From: Paraspadella gotoi
Taxonomy: Eukaryota; Chaetognatha
Length of the DNA stretch: 64,000 bases
Direction: 5' to 3'
Assembly: GCA_051294375.1 (NCBI GenBank)
Contig: CM119263.1
Location: 21,140,268-21,204,267 of the forward strand
Part shown: positions 47,304-61,111 of the stretch, one piece after another
How positions within the stretch are numbered: the stretch's first letter is position 1
Layout of the letters: each line of letters opens with the position of its first letter
The notes under the pieces: generated by a model
The model's input: only the letters and a program-made list of their open reading frames with translations
The model's database searches: none
What the model was told of the DNA's origin: nothing
Program-made: the position numbers and the translations under genes

Positions 47304-48524
47304 CTTTTAAGGTATTTTAATAGCCCACAAGGTACAAATTCTTTATCTCTTTAACTACAAAAGTTACAGAGGCTGATGTTATAATTTGTAATTTTTTAAA
47401 AGTTAATTTTGTTAAAAGAAAAAAAAACTCCTGATCTATCCCTTTTATGTATAATACAGTATTTTATCCTTACAAATGCTTAGATGAAGTACCATAGCCT
47501 ATAGCATAGGGCTAATATCCAGAATATTTTTTTATCGAGCCATGACCGGCGAAGCCGGCTTCGGCTCCGAAATATTGATTCGGGTCAGCTTCTTTGTGAC
47601 GTCGTCGTCGTTGTCCGCGTCACGCTTTTTTGTATAAAAACTACTACGCCTTTTATAGTTTTGGCTGGACTTTACCGTTTTTTTTTTAATAAAAATTATT
47701 ATTAATTACGATGAAGTTTTTATAAAAGTGTGCGATCATAGTAAGTTAAAATTTAGATATGGCTTCTCATCTCTTGAAATAGCTCTGAATATTTTCTCAT
47801 TACATTTGGATTTAAGTATTTTTTGTTTGAATTTCCACTTATTGATTTACTGCAATATTGCAAATGATATTATAGTACTCATTATGAGTATCCAAATTAG
47901 TATTATAGAAATGCTTTAAATCTAATTTACAAATTGCAGTATATAATATGAAGATGAAATTCCAAAAATTTTTTTTAAAAAATCTATAATAAAAATGGAA
48001 CTCAAAAGAACTTTTTAATGAGAAAGCCATATCTCAATTTTTAATACAAATAACAAATAAAATCTTTTACAAGCTGCGATTGCGAAAAAATTTTGGAAAA
48101 ATTTCCAATTGAAAAACAATGTGTAACATATTTTTCCTTCTTTTTATTTCTTAAATTATATATATATTTTGTTTCTTTTTCTGCAACGAGTTCATGCTCT
48201 GCACTGACTGTACACTGTACAGCGGCCTTCCAGCAGCTGTCCAGCTTTGTCTCTCTCTGTTTCTCTCTCTCTCTCTCTCTATCTCTCTTTCAATACAAAA
48301 TCCCAAATTTACATCCGAGATTTTCGTGGATTCATTTTAGAAAAAGGGAAATACAAATACCTGCTATATGTCCGGCAATTGCGCGGATTAATTTAATTGC
48401 ATATATTAATTTATTAATACCAAAAACAGTATTGACAAAATCAAAAACAGTATCAGTGTAAAAAACTAGAAAGCAGTAAGCAGTAAGCATATATAATTTT
48501 CTAAAAAAAAATAATTTTTTTTTT

Positions 48525-48549
48525 NNNNNNNNNNNNNNNNNNNNNNNNN
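48525..48549. other. Assembly gap, 25 N
   Basis: It ends copy A of the large duplication. Confidence 0.99.
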
Positions 48550-49429
48550 ATTGAATTTGAATTGATTTTTGCGAAAAAAATATTTTTGAAACTTTGAGAA
48601 TATGGATTTCTCAAGTTAGCGAAAAAAATTTTGCAATTCTAAATTTCTAAAAAAATCAGCCTCTAGCCTTTCCGATTGTTTTCTAGAGGCTGATTTTTTT
48701 ATTTTTATTGAATATTTTGATTTCTATGCCAAAAACATCTCCATTTATTCTCAAGAGTATAGGTCGGAGGAAAATTTTTTCCCAACCACAATTTGAAAAA
48801 AAATTTTAGGCTTTTGTTAATTACGGCTTTTTTTTGCGGAAAATAAATAAATCAATTATTATACCGTATGGTACATCTGAAAGTGATATGATTCTCTAAT
48901 GGACTAAAAAAAATTTTTCCTTCAAGTTTTATTTTTTAAAATTTAAGTATTGTATCATAGAAATACATTGAGATACTCCCCCGCTTTGCCAAAAATTTTA
49001 TCTTAACAAAGATTTTGTACTGCGTAGATAGTTTAAAAAAATTATTTTATTAAATAACCTTTTGAAAGAAAAAAGAACAGCTAGCAAGATGAGAGGTGTT
49101 ATCAAATTAAAGCCCCTAATTCATGGGACACGTTTTTTCTAAAAAACTAAAAAAAGTCTTTTATTAAATTAAATCCATAAATTCTTTACACAGCTTTTAG
49201 TTTAAATCAGAGTTAAAATATAACAGTTTTGCTTTAAAAATTTTTTAATGAAGGCATATGTGGAAATTTTTTATTTTTCTTTTGTAATTTTTAAAAAAGG
49301 AAAAGACTGAATTAACATTTGATTATTATTAAATCTTTTTTTATTTCCATAAAACTGCTTATATTTTTAAGTCAAGTAAAAAAAAACAAGCGGAAAAAAA
49401 TTTATATTGTACGGTTTGAAGATTAAAAA

Positions 49430-49860
49430 TGTCTTTTTATTTAAATATCAAAAATGATAAATACAAAAAATGTTTCAGCTTGATATAAACAGTCTGGACA
49501 TCTACCTTCTTGTCTGTGCAAAAAAAAATTGGCATTTTATTATCCTTTAACTTGCTTGACACATGCTTGTTATCATAATAAAGTTGTTCTTTAAAAAAAT
49601 TATTATTAGCTGCAAAATTTGACAAAGCAAGACGTATCATGTGTTAAAATTGTATTTGATATTTCTAAATATACAAGGGAGATTTAATTCTATTATTTAC
49701 TCATCCATTTATTAAGAAAAAAATATTTCTCGTAATAGCCCATTAGAAAGGGTTCATTACTGATTAATGATTTCCGAATTCTTTTAGATTATTCTTTACT
49801 GCCCCCATTCACAAAATAATAAATAGGTCATGTTTATTCATGTGTCAGTAAGCTCCAGAT
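49430..49860 (-). mobile_element. Second copy of the Tc1-like element's non-coding part
   Basis: It matches 38820-39180 (AAAAATGATAAATACAAAAA, CAGTCTGGACATCTACC, ATTCTTTACTGCCCCCATT, AGGTCATGTTTATTCATG) with moderate divergence. The transposase-derived part is absent, so it is a truncated or internally deleted copy. Confidence 0.72.
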
Positions 49861-50359
49861 TATCTGTACCCTTGTTATACAACCTGCATTCCTGAATTTT
49901 TCTTTTTCCTTTTCAAAAGTATTAAATAAAAAAATTTATTTGAAGAAGAACGGAAAAAACAACCGGCGGGAGGATGCAATTTGTAAGCCTTTAGTTACCC
50001 CAGCTTCCCGATCGAATTTTTTAAATGAGGTTTTTTTTTTTTTCCATCTATTTGAGACATAACCCACTAACTATTGGTACTATTATTTTTTTTTATTTTT
50101 TCTATTACCAATTAGGAATAAATATGGAATAAGTAACTTTTTTAAAAAAAATTTATCATCTTTCACCCTATATTCGGTCATATTCTAAAAAGAACAATAA
50201 AAAAAAAGATTTTTGCGATTGAATATTTTGATATGGACATATGAAACTATAACATTTCAAAAAATTAAAAAGAAATATCATAAATATTGAAACAGTGAAT
50301 TTTTTTTATGCACGGAACAGTAACGTTACGCCATTTTCATTGTTGTCCTACATTCCAAT

Positions 50360-53300
50360 ACCCATCCCCAGTCGCCGCGAGGTAGATCGGTTTTCCCCGG
50401 CCCTTGTCGAATGTTTCGATTCCTTACCCGGCGCTGCTGTGCCTTACCCGGACGCCGAAAATTGCCTTTCGAATTTCCCAGAGCATGGCGTCTGGCACGC
50501 TCGTCACCCGTCCTACCGTTCGTCACGAGATCTCCGCCATTTTGAAGCATGCCGTTGACAACTCGCCTTAGAGCAGTTTTTCTTTTCTTTTACGCGGATG
50601 TCGAAAGTTTCTGCTTAGCCCTTTGTCCAAGACGTATGTGTTAACTTTGGACATTTGGACATTATTAAGATTAGAGCTTTAGATTATAAAAAAGCGAAAA
50701 ACAATCATTATCTCTGTTAGAGTGAATGGAGGCCTTAAACCACCAAAGCCTGTCCAAAAGTCAGGGGCAAAGATATAACTTATTATTAAATGATTAATTT
50801 TTTATATTGGTCAGTTCTACCAAATTTCACTATCGATATTAATTAAATAAGGTTTTATAAATATAACTTATAATATACAGGTATTCATTTTTTCTTTATT
50901 TTGAAAACTTCCGCAATCATTTGACAACCCTGGTTCTCTCTCCTTTTCTCCTGTCTGTCATTCTGTTTTTTTTTTTTTTTTTGGTTGGGTGTTTTTTCGT
51001 TTCCATCTATTCGCATTCCTTTCATCCTCGTCCGTCGATCTCTCTTTTTTTTCTTCACCCTGTTTATATTCGACTTCTCTTTTACTCCGCTTTATTCCTT
51101 ACTCCTCCTCTTCCTCTCCACCCCCCTCCTCCTTCTCCTCCTCTCACCCCCCCTCCTCCTCCTCTATTCCTTTTCTCGTTTTCAGTTGTTGTTATGTTCT
51201 TGTTACGTTTTTATCCCATCGTCTCACATGGTTACTTTCTATCGACAGCCTTTTTCAAAATCCATGTTAACTTTGTAAACATGATTTGAAGGAATCAAAA
51301 ATTCAAATAGCAGAATCTATAAGATATGTAAATTTTTTCTTAAGCTAAAAAACGAAAAAAAAAAAAGTAATGAAAGAATATAATAAAGAAAGAAAGAAAG
51401 GAAAGAAAGGAAAGAAAGAAAGAAAGAAAGAAAGAAAGGAAAAAAGAAAGAAAGAAAGAAAGAAAAAAATAAATAACGAAAAGAATGAAAAGAAAGAAAA
51501 GAAAGATAAGAAAGAAAGAAGAAAGAAAGAAAGGAAAGAAAGCAAAGTAAAAAGAAAAAAAAAATGAACAATAAAATGAAAGAAAAAATAAAGAAAGAAA
51601 TAAAGAAAGAAAGAAAGAAAGAAAAAAGAAAGACAAGAAGACAAAAAAAGAAAGAAAAATAAAGAAAGAAAGAAAGAAAGAAAGAAACATTAAGTAAAAC
51701 AGTAAGAAAGAAATCTAAATATTGAAAGAACGAAGACGAAAAGAAAAAAAAAGGAGAAGAGAAGAAAAGTCTTGTAAAAATTTCTCTCCTTTTCCCTCAC
51801 CTAAACCTAAGGTTTAAGACCGAAGACCAACGACGTAACCAAATTTGGCCCAATCAACGACTCGAACTGTGACCTTTAGCCCCACTCAGACGTCGGGAGT
51901 ATCCTTGTCGTCGCGTCGTTTTCGTCTGCGCCGGCGTCGACGTCATCTGCATGCGTCACCGTTGACGTCCGTATTGCTTCAAAACTTGTCGATTATCATT
52001 AGGACAATTTTCCGACCCTTTGAAAAGGAAAACAAACTAAATGGGAGAGCTACAACGCTATCACGTATTCACGAGATGTCTTCAAGTTTCTCAAAGTTAT
52101 TAAGTATTTTTAATAATAATTGTTAACTAATTAATGGAAAGGAAACCTTTAAAACATTTGAGACGACCTACGATAGCCTTCTACAACAACTCTTCTTCAT
52201 CCCATCTTTGTCAGGCTGTTGGCGAATTCGAGGTCAAAATGACACGCCTCCCCAAAATGCATTTGCATCTTCCATTATAATTAAAACGCATCTTGTTCCG
52301 TCGTTTCGATCAACATTTCGAAACGAAACCTCGTTACCAAAATGACGTCCTGACTTTTTAACCCGGCGTTTTGCTCCGCATTAGATTCACCAATCGCATC
52401 TCTTGAACCTCTCGGACGACTTTCTCACAGCCAATCGTAAGCTTCTCCAGAACCTTCTTGAAAACTGAAGAGCCAAATGAGGTGGGAGGAGATTACAGAT
52501 ATTACTAATTATATAAGTCTTTCTCTTTAAACCGATATGAATGAGAAAAAACTGAGATTTTTAACTATTCCTAAAAAAATACGCGGAAAAACTCAACAAC
52601 GTAGTGTTGATAAATGCGATGTTACACGTTACTCTTCAGGGAATCAGCTCCATGACCTCTCACTGAAATAGCATTTATTATCTCTTAAACGGTCTCCCCA
52701 CGCCACAAATCCTAGGTCCGCCCCATCGTCCCACTCACTCCTACCCTCCCTTATCACACTCACTTAATGCTCACTACAGCATTCCACACTTGCCACGCTC
52801 TCGTGGCAGCCTACTTTCCTCTGCCCTTCCTCCCGAAGCCTGACCCTATTAACGCGACTGAGCAAAACATACACTCGACCAAAAATAGCATTTCGTATAT
52901 CGCTCCCTCTTTCGGCACATCCCTCTTGGGCACCGAGAGTTCCTCAAAACTTAAAGTGGATCGACTTCTCGTTATATGGCTCCCAGTTATGTCAAGTAAT
53001 GTCAAGTTATGTTTTGTTTTACTTCATTGAATTGTAAGTGAATACGAGAAGAAGAATAAACTGACACAACTGTACATAATACTTATTTTGCATCCTGATT
53101 TCGCCACAATCAGCGTTACAGTGGTTCGGACAGGACTTAAAACTTACCCCCCATAAGGAAAAATTTACTATTTATTTGATCAATATGTACTTAATGATAT
53201 ATCTAAAAAATTTAGTTTTATCAATATTGATTGCGTCATTTTAAAACATCATGTTTACCTTATGTTCAGCTACTTATTTACTTAGGACCCTTCCAAAGAG

Positions 53301-55190
53301 GAGTAGACGATATGAAAAAAGTTCTTTTACATTCTTCTGTACCATTGTTAATCAATAATGAGGTCGATACTTTCACCGGTTACAAGTACTGTGCAGTGTT
53401 ACATTTAATTTCGCTCCATACTGCAATATTCCAAATGAATTTAGAAACTGTATTATATGGTGGCCAAAATTCGGAAAAATTATATTAAAAGAAATCTTAC
53501 TTTATACTAGTAACTGCAGTAATTATGCTGTACTAAATAACAAAGATCGATGGCTTTATAAGTACAGAGAACCTAATCCTGTAATTGTATGGTACTGCAG
53601 GTACTGCAGCATACTGCAGCCTTCAATTTTCTTTTAGATATAAAATATATATATTGGCTTATGCTTAGAAATGTAATTTTTTGGTGAGAATCCTTTTATA
53701 GTGGAACTAAAATCCACCCAACCGTTCATCAGCGGCCATTGGTGCCGGAGGCAAGTCATTTTCGCCTCCCAACCCCAAAGGCACCGTGGTTCTAGCCCGG
53801 TGCCCGCTGCAGTTAAACATGGACCGGCGCTTAACCCGCTGTAATAAACTCAGTGTTACATCCTGCATCGAAGCTCAGGCACTGTTTATATGAACGGTTT
53901 TGTCATTAACACATATCAATAATTACTGTTCTCTTCACTTTTTAAGGTATTTTAATAGCCACAAGGTACAAATTCTTTATCTCTTTAACTACGAAAAAGT
54001 TACAGAGGCTGATGTTATAATTTGTAATTTTTTTAAAAGTTAATTTTGTTAAAAGAAAAAAATAAAAACTACCTGATCTATCCCTTTTATGTATAATATC
54101 AGTATTTTATCCTTACAAATTGCTTAGATGAAGTACCATAGCCTATAGCATAGGGCTAATATCCAGAAATTTTTTTATCGAGCATGACCGGCGAGCCGGT
54201 TCAGCTCGATATTGATCGGGTCAGCTTCTTGTGACGCGTTCGTCGGTTGTCGGCGTCACGCTTTTTTGATAAAAAACTACTACGCTTTTATAGTTTTGGC
54301 TGGACTTACGTTTTTTTTTAATAAAAATTATTTATAATTTACGATGAAGTTTTATAAAAGTGTGCGATCATAGTAAGTTAAAATTTTAGAATATGGCTTC
54401 TCATTCTTGAAATAGCTCTGATATTTTCTCATTACATTTAGGATTTAAGTATTTTTGTTTGAATTTCCACTCATTTGATTTACTGCAATATGCAAAGATA
54501 TTTATAGTACTCATTATAAGTATCCAAAATTAGTATATAGAAATGCTTTACTAATTTACAATATCTGCAGTAATATAATATTGAAGATGAAATTCAAAAA
54601 ATTTTTTAAAATCTATAATAAAAATGGGAACTCAAAAGAATTTTTTAATGAGAAGCTATATCTCAATTTTATTACAAATAAAAAATAAAATCTTTTACAA
54701 GCTGCGATTGGGGAAAAATTGGAAAAAAATTTCCAATTGTAAAACAATAGCTGTAACATATTTTGCCTTTCATTTATTTCTTTAATTATATATATATATA
54801 TTTTGTTCTTTTTCTGCAAACGAGTTCATGCTCTGGCACTGACGTGTAACTGTACAGCGTCGCCTTCCAGGAGCAGCTGTCCAGCTTTGTTCTCGTCTCT
54901 GTTTCTCTGTGCTCTCGTCGTCTCTTATCTCTCTATCAATAGCAAAATTCCGTGCAAATTTACATCCGAGATTTTCGGTCGGATTATTTTAGAAAAGAGA
55001 AATACAATACCTGCCGCTATATTGTCCGGCAATTGCGGCGGATTAATTTAATTGCATATATTTTTTTTTTTTTTTTATTAATACCAAAAACAGTATTGAC
55101 AAAATCAAAAAACAGTACAGTGTAAAAAACGTAGAAGCAGTAAGCAGTAGTAGCATATATAATTTTCTAAAAAAAAATAATTTTTTTTTT
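50360..55190 (+). repeat. Large direct duplication, copy B
   Basis: Counterpart of 41680-48524 without the 2.26-kb transposon. Relative to copy A it has numerous one- to three-base insertions, often in homopolymers, with few clean substitutions. That is the pattern of uncorrected long-read sequence or an unpolished haplotig. It continues past the gap point of copy A into a repeat at 55530. Confidence 0.92.
53701..53938 (+). mobile_element. tRNA-derived SINE, copy 3
   Basis: It aligns with copy 2 but has many small indels (for example GTGGAACTAAAATCCACCCA), as in the rest of duplication copy B. Confidence 0.85.
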
Positions 55191-55529
55191 TGTTTATTAT
55201 TGTTAACTTTGGACTGGTCGGCCCACTATTGGCAAAATTATATCTAAAATAGGAGTTTGAGAAAGAGAGATATAGTCAAATTAAACAATTACTTTTTTTG
55301 TTATTCTGATAATTTTTAACAATTTTAAATTTGTAAATATTTTTTTAGTGTATATATTTAATCATTTTTATCTTTTTTTTTTAAATAATAATTATTTGAG
55401 TTGGGATAAATATTTATAAATTATTTAAATATGGAAAATATTGAAGTTTGACCTCGGTCTGGTTTCTTCTTAAAAAAAAGAACATCCTAAATTTCATTCC
55501 AAGATTTAAACTTTTTATAGAAAGGAAAA

Positions 55530-55594
55530 GAGTTCGTCCCTCCTCAGATTCGTCGAAAAACAACTTCAGCGGCGGTCCAGCTTCTCTCTATCTT

Positions 55595-55625
<31 letters not shown>

Positions 55626-55765
55626 TTTTCTTTCTATTTATTCCGCCATTTATTCCACGCTTTTTTCTCAATACAAAATCCCAAATTTACATCCGAGATT
55701 TTCGTGGATTTTTTTTCTAAAAATTCTGATTATTCTTTATATAAACGAGAGTGAAAACTGACCAG

Positions 55766-55798
<33 letters not shown>

Positions 55799-56045
55799 CA
55801 TACACGCATTTGTTTGTTTTATTTACGATGAATGATTCATCGCGTCAATGATTGACTATTATTGCATCAATGAATGATTATCATCAAATCAATGAATGAT
55901 TATCATCACATCAATGAATGACTATCATCGCATCAATCATTTTATTATCATCACATCAGTTATTTTGTTATCATCGCATCAATTATTGGTTATCATCGCA
56001 TCAATATTTGGTTATCATCGCATCAATATTTGGTTACCATCGAAA
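55530..56045 (-). repeat. Inverted copy of the 4.0-5.0 kb repeat element
   Basis: It holds AAATTTACATCCGAGATTTT, CT tracts (55586-55627, 55765-55797), TTTGTTTGTTTTATTTACGA and the minisatellite ATCATCGCATCAATATTTGG in reverse order of 4012-5030. This shows that the minisatellite and flanks form one transposable unit. The internal part between the two landmarks is shorter here. Confidence 0.75.
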
Positions 56046-57808
56046 GCAGGCTCGATCCTTATGCTTTTAAGATTTTTATTATTACAAATGTTAGTGTATG
56101 CTGCAGCATTAATTTGTTTATGCTGTAAAAATTTGTAGTAATGATTTTTTCATTAATACTTTTGTACTTAGAATAACGTCAGGTCGCAGATTTTTTATGT
56201 GAGAAATCTATAAACAGTACTCTCTTAATACAACCATAAAGAAACCCATAAGGTTGATCATTGTAATTTTTGCAGGAGATCAAATATTTATATAGTTGAT
56301 TTTTAATTGTTTGGGCGTGGAGCAAACATGACTCCTGGTTTTCGGTTGCTTCTCATACTAATGTTTTTCGACATAGGAAAACTAAATATAATCCAAAAGA
56401 TGGCAAAATCCTTAACGATTCTTCTGCTATAAAAAATAAAACAATTTTGTAAAACAATTGTGCGTGTGGGAGGATCGATTAGGGGGTAAAATTCAAGTCC
56501 GAACTCTGTTTATATACATAACATATTTTGCTTACTTTGCTCATACCGAATTAGAAATAAATATAAAATTGAAATGAATTAAGAAATAACCCAAACTATC
56601 GATTTTTCACTGCAAACATCGGATGGCTCACTTTACATCCAATGTAAATCCAAAGATGCGATTTGAAAAAAAAAAACTTACATAAGAAAGACCCAAATCC
56701 GCGCCTTTCCTTTCTGAATCTACTGAATGCTGCCTCTAGAGAAAGGAGTCTAACCAAATTCGCCGAAAGACCTTAACCTAATTCACCAACTTCCCCCCTT
56801 CAGACCCCCCCCCACTTAAAACCCAACCTGGCCCGTTTTGCTTGGAAGAGCGAAGGTGAAAATGTGAGTCAGATGAACGGGTTTCGGGGCGGGGAAGGGT
56901 TGACGGGTGAGGGTTGTGAAAAAGTGAAAGGAAAAGACATATCTTAAAATTTCTTCGTGTTGTTAAATTGAGTGTGTGGTCCTTTTATCCAACGAAAACT
57001 GCGAGTCAATAAACTAAACTGTTTCTTGATAGTTCCTTGATATGTTTCTTGATAGTTTCTTTTTTAAGAAACAAAGGAACATGCATAATATATTTGATCT
57101 CAATCTATTTAAATTTTTATTATTCCAAATAGCAATTTCTGCTTAAATTTCAATCATTCTAAATAATATATAAATTTTTTAATCAACATCATTCTTTAAA
57201 CCTTATTCTATATAATTAAATATTATATCCTTTTTTAAAATTTTTTTTCTTTATTTTGAAAAGTAAAAAAATATGAAAACTAAAAAAGATACAAGTATAA
57301 AAAAATAATATGAATTGAAAAAATGATGCAAGCTGAAAAAATGATGCGAGTTGAAAAAATTATGTAAGTGGAAAAAATTATGCGAGTTAAAAAAATAATG
57401 CAACTTTAAAAAATGAGGTAAATTGAAAAAAATATATAAGTTGATACAAGTAACAAGAATGATTCAAGTTAAAGAGAATGATGCAAATTAAAAAAATGTT
57501 AAAAAGTTAAAAAAAATATTATTAATACCGCAGTAACGGTTCAGTTTAAGCCCTTGAAAGCGATCTACATTTATTGGCGCAGCCACTGGTTACATTGGTT
57601 GTTCAAATCTTATGAAAAAAAAGTGGTAGACTTACAAAGTTGTGGTTGTGACAGGATGAGGTGAGAGATTTGGAGAAAAATGTGAGAGTAAGAATGACGC
57701 CAACTTGAGTAAAAGCGAAGGCGCGACCGACCGACCGACCGACAGGCGAAGAGAAAATCCGAAAATGACAAATCGGAGAGAGAGGAAGGGTTTTTTAAGC
57801 TTTTTTTT

Positions 57809-57810
<2 letters not shown>

Positions 57811-57854
<44 letters not shown>

Positions 57855-57936
57855 TCTCTCTCTCTCTATCTCTCTCTTCTCTCTTCTCCCTCTCTCTCTC
57901 TCTCTATCTTTTTTTTCTCTCGCTCCCCCCTCGTTT

Positions 57937-57988
<52 letters not shown>

Positions 57989-58020
57989 TTCTTTCTTTCT
58001 TTTCTTTCTTTCTTTTTTTT
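57811..58020. repeat. (CT)n tract followed by (TTTC)n array
   Basis: CT with interruptions at 57811-57905, then TTTC units at 57938-58012 and a short poly-T. Confidence 0.93.
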
Positions 58021-58574
58021 TTTCAACAGACTCGCTCTTACACTATTCTAGACCCTCCTTTATCCTTTTCCCTCTCTTTCACTTTCTCCTTCCCCTGTCC
58101 CACCAATCTCTAGGCAACGAAGCTTCCGTCTCTTAGCAACGCAATGACGTCATCATGAGAAGTGAGAGCGGAGATGTGGAAGGAGTCTTTATGCGATGGT
58201 GGGGAAAATAGGGGACGTGAAAAGAGAGAGAGAATGAGAGAGAGAGACTGAGAGAACATAGAAAAGTCTTTGCCTCCCGATTCCCGGGTGTTCCACTCAT
58301 TTTGGATCAAGGAAAATTGGGGAAGGAAAGAAATAAGAAAAAGAGAAAAATAAAGAATTAACAACGATGAATCAAAAAGAAAGAAAGAAAAATTACAAAA
58401 AAACACAAAATCTTAGGCTGAAATTGTCGGTATTATTCTCACTTTGATTCGTTTACATTTTTAAGGGATGGAGAAATAGCCATTGTAACAGTTAATATTA
58501 ATAGTCTGCTTTTCTTTCATCGAGACTCGGCCATTGGCAAAACTCAAACGAAAAAAAAAAATAGAAAGAGAAAT

Positions 58575-58598
58575 TGAAAGAAAGAGAGAAAGAAAGAG

Positions 58599-58697
<99 letters not shown>
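58575..58697. repeat. (GAAA)n array
   Basis: About 120 bp of AAAG units, the first few with AGAG. It sits about 560 bp from the TTTC array in inverted orientation. Confidence 0.95.
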
Positions 58698-59889
58698 ATG
58701 GAGATAAGATCAGGAGACAGAGACAGAGAAAGGAGCTGGTGGTCGTCGATGGTGAGAGAGATCGAATCTTACTAATTCGCTTTGATTCAATTTTTCGGTT
58801 GGAAACTCGAATTAAGTTGAAAATAAGAAGAGAAGATGAGACAAGAAAAACTCGCCGACTCCCCTGTTTCTTATCCACCCGCTAAACCGCCTCTCGCGCC
58901 ACTCACTCCCCTTGCCACTCACATCCCCCCTCATTGGCTTCCAAACCGAAACGCCTCACGATAATTCGGAGATAAGGAGAAAGAAGGGGTCAGTGAAGAT
59001 CACGTGGTCGGTCAGTCAGCTATCGCTTTCCGTGTCAAGAATCGTTGTATCGAAAAAAGCTAATATAATGAATACGATATGTAATTAAAACTGTAACTCT
59101 CATCTATCTGTCTATCCGTATCCAATAAAGTATGGAGCGATAATTTTCAAATATTTCCCAGCTAAAGTTTTTCTTATTGAATAGAAATAAGAGTAAAACT
59201 AAATTATTTTCACTCCATTTTTTCGTCAGTTTATCAAACCAGTTTCTTTTTTATTTTTTTATTTTTTATTTTTTTAAATTTTTTAATCTCATTTTTCTTT
59301 TCATATTCGATATCGGAATTTTTTTTTTATTTTAAACTTAAAGTTCAGCAACCAAGTGAAGGAAGACTGATAAAAAATGTTTTTTTCTGTAATATTTCAA
59401 GTAGGCGAAGAAATTATTTCTTAAGATTTTCGGAAAACTGCGAAAAAAAACGAATGACGAAAAAAAAACCAAATAATTTTGACAAACAAACAAATGGAGA
59501 TAAATTAAATTTAAAAAAGTGAGGATTTCGTTTCTCCCCTTCAAGCAAATCTCTGGCCACGCTAATTTCCTTCAAGGAATCTTTTATTTCTTCGTTTCCT
59601 GATTCCCTGACTTGTGGACGCGTGGTCAATCATTTGTTTGATTGGGCGGAGCGACGACCAGTGGAAACGACACCGAACGAAAAAAAAAAACAAAAAAAAA
59701 ACAAACGAACAAGAAAAAAAAGAAAAAAATCTTCAAAATTCTTAAAAATAAGAAATCTCCTGACGCAGCAGAACAAAAGAGCAGTTTAGATATATCGACA
59801 ACGCCGCGAGAAAATGTTCTGAACACGACTATAAATAATTTTTCAAGAAATACGAAAGAAATGGAGCGAGAGAGTGAATGGGAAAGCGG

Positions 59890-59894
<5 letters not shown>

Positions 59895-59925
<31 letters not shown>
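59895..59925. repeat. (AG)n microsatellite
   Basis: A short AG run of about 31 bp. Confidence 0.9.
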
Positions 59926-59928
<3 letters not shown>

Positions 59929-60852
59929 ATACGACCCGAAGAGGAAATAAAGAATAAATAAATGGAGTGAAGGAGACAAGGAAATGTGAAAATTATATTT
60001 CCGGTGAGGATATGAAGGTGGGAAACCGAGAATAGAAAAAAGAATGAAGCAAAGTAAAAAAAAAGAAAGAAAATAATAAAGAAGAAAGAGGAATCCGCTC
60101 AAAGCGTCCTCTTCGATCGATATAAAATCACCGCCAATTCGTCGTTAATGAAGAATCCGCACGTCTCTGATTTTCACACTGTTTTCTTGTGAAAGATTCA
60201 GAATCAATCATATTATACAATAAATAAGATAATTGTATTTTTAAATTTAATTTTTTTTTCTTATTAAGTTTATTTTAACAATCTTTTTAAAACAGTCGCT
60301 ACAACTGCGAACGAAACGACAAACGACGAAACATCGAATGACGAACGGCAAAAAGCGAACGACGACGTTGACTAATGTCTCCTAGCAACGTGCTGTTGAT
60401 GGCGTGTTTGCGTATATCAATTAATCCTCTTTTTTTTTCTTTTTCAACATCTTTTCAGGTTTTCCAACGCGTTGAGATGACTTTTTTTTAAAAAGCAGAT
60501 GATTCATGAGAAATACAGATCCATTTGCTCTTTTATTTTTTAACAAATCCCGTCGGTTAATTAAATCGTTATATTCATCTCGATTCCCCCTTCCTCTTTT
60601 TTTAATCTAAGCCCATTTAAAAGTTTCCTCCCTTCGAACTGATTCATTTTATGCTCTTTCACGTCTTAAATGGTTAATACGTACTTGTTTTAGTATAAAA
60701 AAAAAAACAATGTGTGCTTAAACGTTATCAAATTAATTTTTAATCAACGGTCATCGTCGACACTATTTTTTTTTTAATAATAATTTATCCATATCTGTTT
60801 TTGTTTACTAATATTATTCAAGTTTTACCTTAATTCCCCTTTTCCTCGACAG

Positions 60853-60952
60853 AAAAGCCATCGCTAAAGGCAGCAAAAATCACACTTATCTTCATCAAAA
60901 TTCTTCGACTGGAACTCAAAGATGGGATGTGAAAGAGATCGTGGATTGGTCG
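60853..60952 (+). CDS. DGK gene exon 8 (KAIAKG .. EIVDWS)
   Basis: The acceptor CCCCTTTTCCTCGACAG and the donor TGGTCG|GTGAGTTA bound a 100-bp exon whose first base completes the Thr codon of exon 7. It encodes 33 residues beginning KAIAKGSKNHTYLHQ and ending KEIVDWS, in phase 0. In DGK zeta and iota the same order is seen: KAI..G..H, a variable Pro/Ser linker, then a [VL]DWS block immediately before the C1 region. This is one of the two exons on which the gene identification rests. Exon 7 already ends with KAITKAHT, so the joined protein carries the KAI.K motif twice, or the two are used alternatively. Confidence 0.9.
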
Positions 60953-61111
60953 GTGAGTTAACTTACCCAGTAAATATCTAAATTTATCACTACCAAAATG
61001 TCTCGCGCCGCTGGTGGTGCCAAGGTTCACAAATACGTCAGGTCACTATCAGTCACAACGAAACCTGATTCAAGACTGACCCAGAAATATTCCATGGAAA
61101 TCTCATTGCAG
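60953..61111 (+). other. Intron 8 of the DGK gene (159 bp)
   Basis: A short intron from GTGAGTTA to TCATTGCAG, the only small intron visible. It contains an in-frame ATG segment (60998), but no acceptor supports its inclusion. Confidence 0.8.

Larger units (their letters stand above)
41680..48524 (+). repeat. Large direct duplication, copy A
   Basis: Apart from a 2.26-kb insertion at 42530-44790, it matches 50360-55190 in order and orientation: TTACCCGGCGCTGCTGTGCC, the 1594-type module, TCC trinucleotides, a GAAA array, GCCGGCGTCGACGTCATCTG, CTGACCCTATTAACGCGACT, a SINE and the ATATATAATTTTCTAAAAAA end. It terminates in a 25-N gap exactly where copy B continues. No gene is apparent. Small blocks such as 46160-46430 are open in one copy but frameshifted in the other. 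Confidence 0.92.

Noticed and set aside
47536-47575. Perfect palindrome CGAAGCCGGCTTCG in duplication copy A
   Set aside because: Copy B has a broken version and there is no context for a regulatory site; probably chance or an element end.
60998-61111. ATG frame running into exon 9 (MSRAAGGAKVHKYVR..)
   Set aside because: It would start translation inside intron 8; the phase-0 acceptor at 61111 and the VDWS-to-GEH order fit splicing from exon 8 much better.
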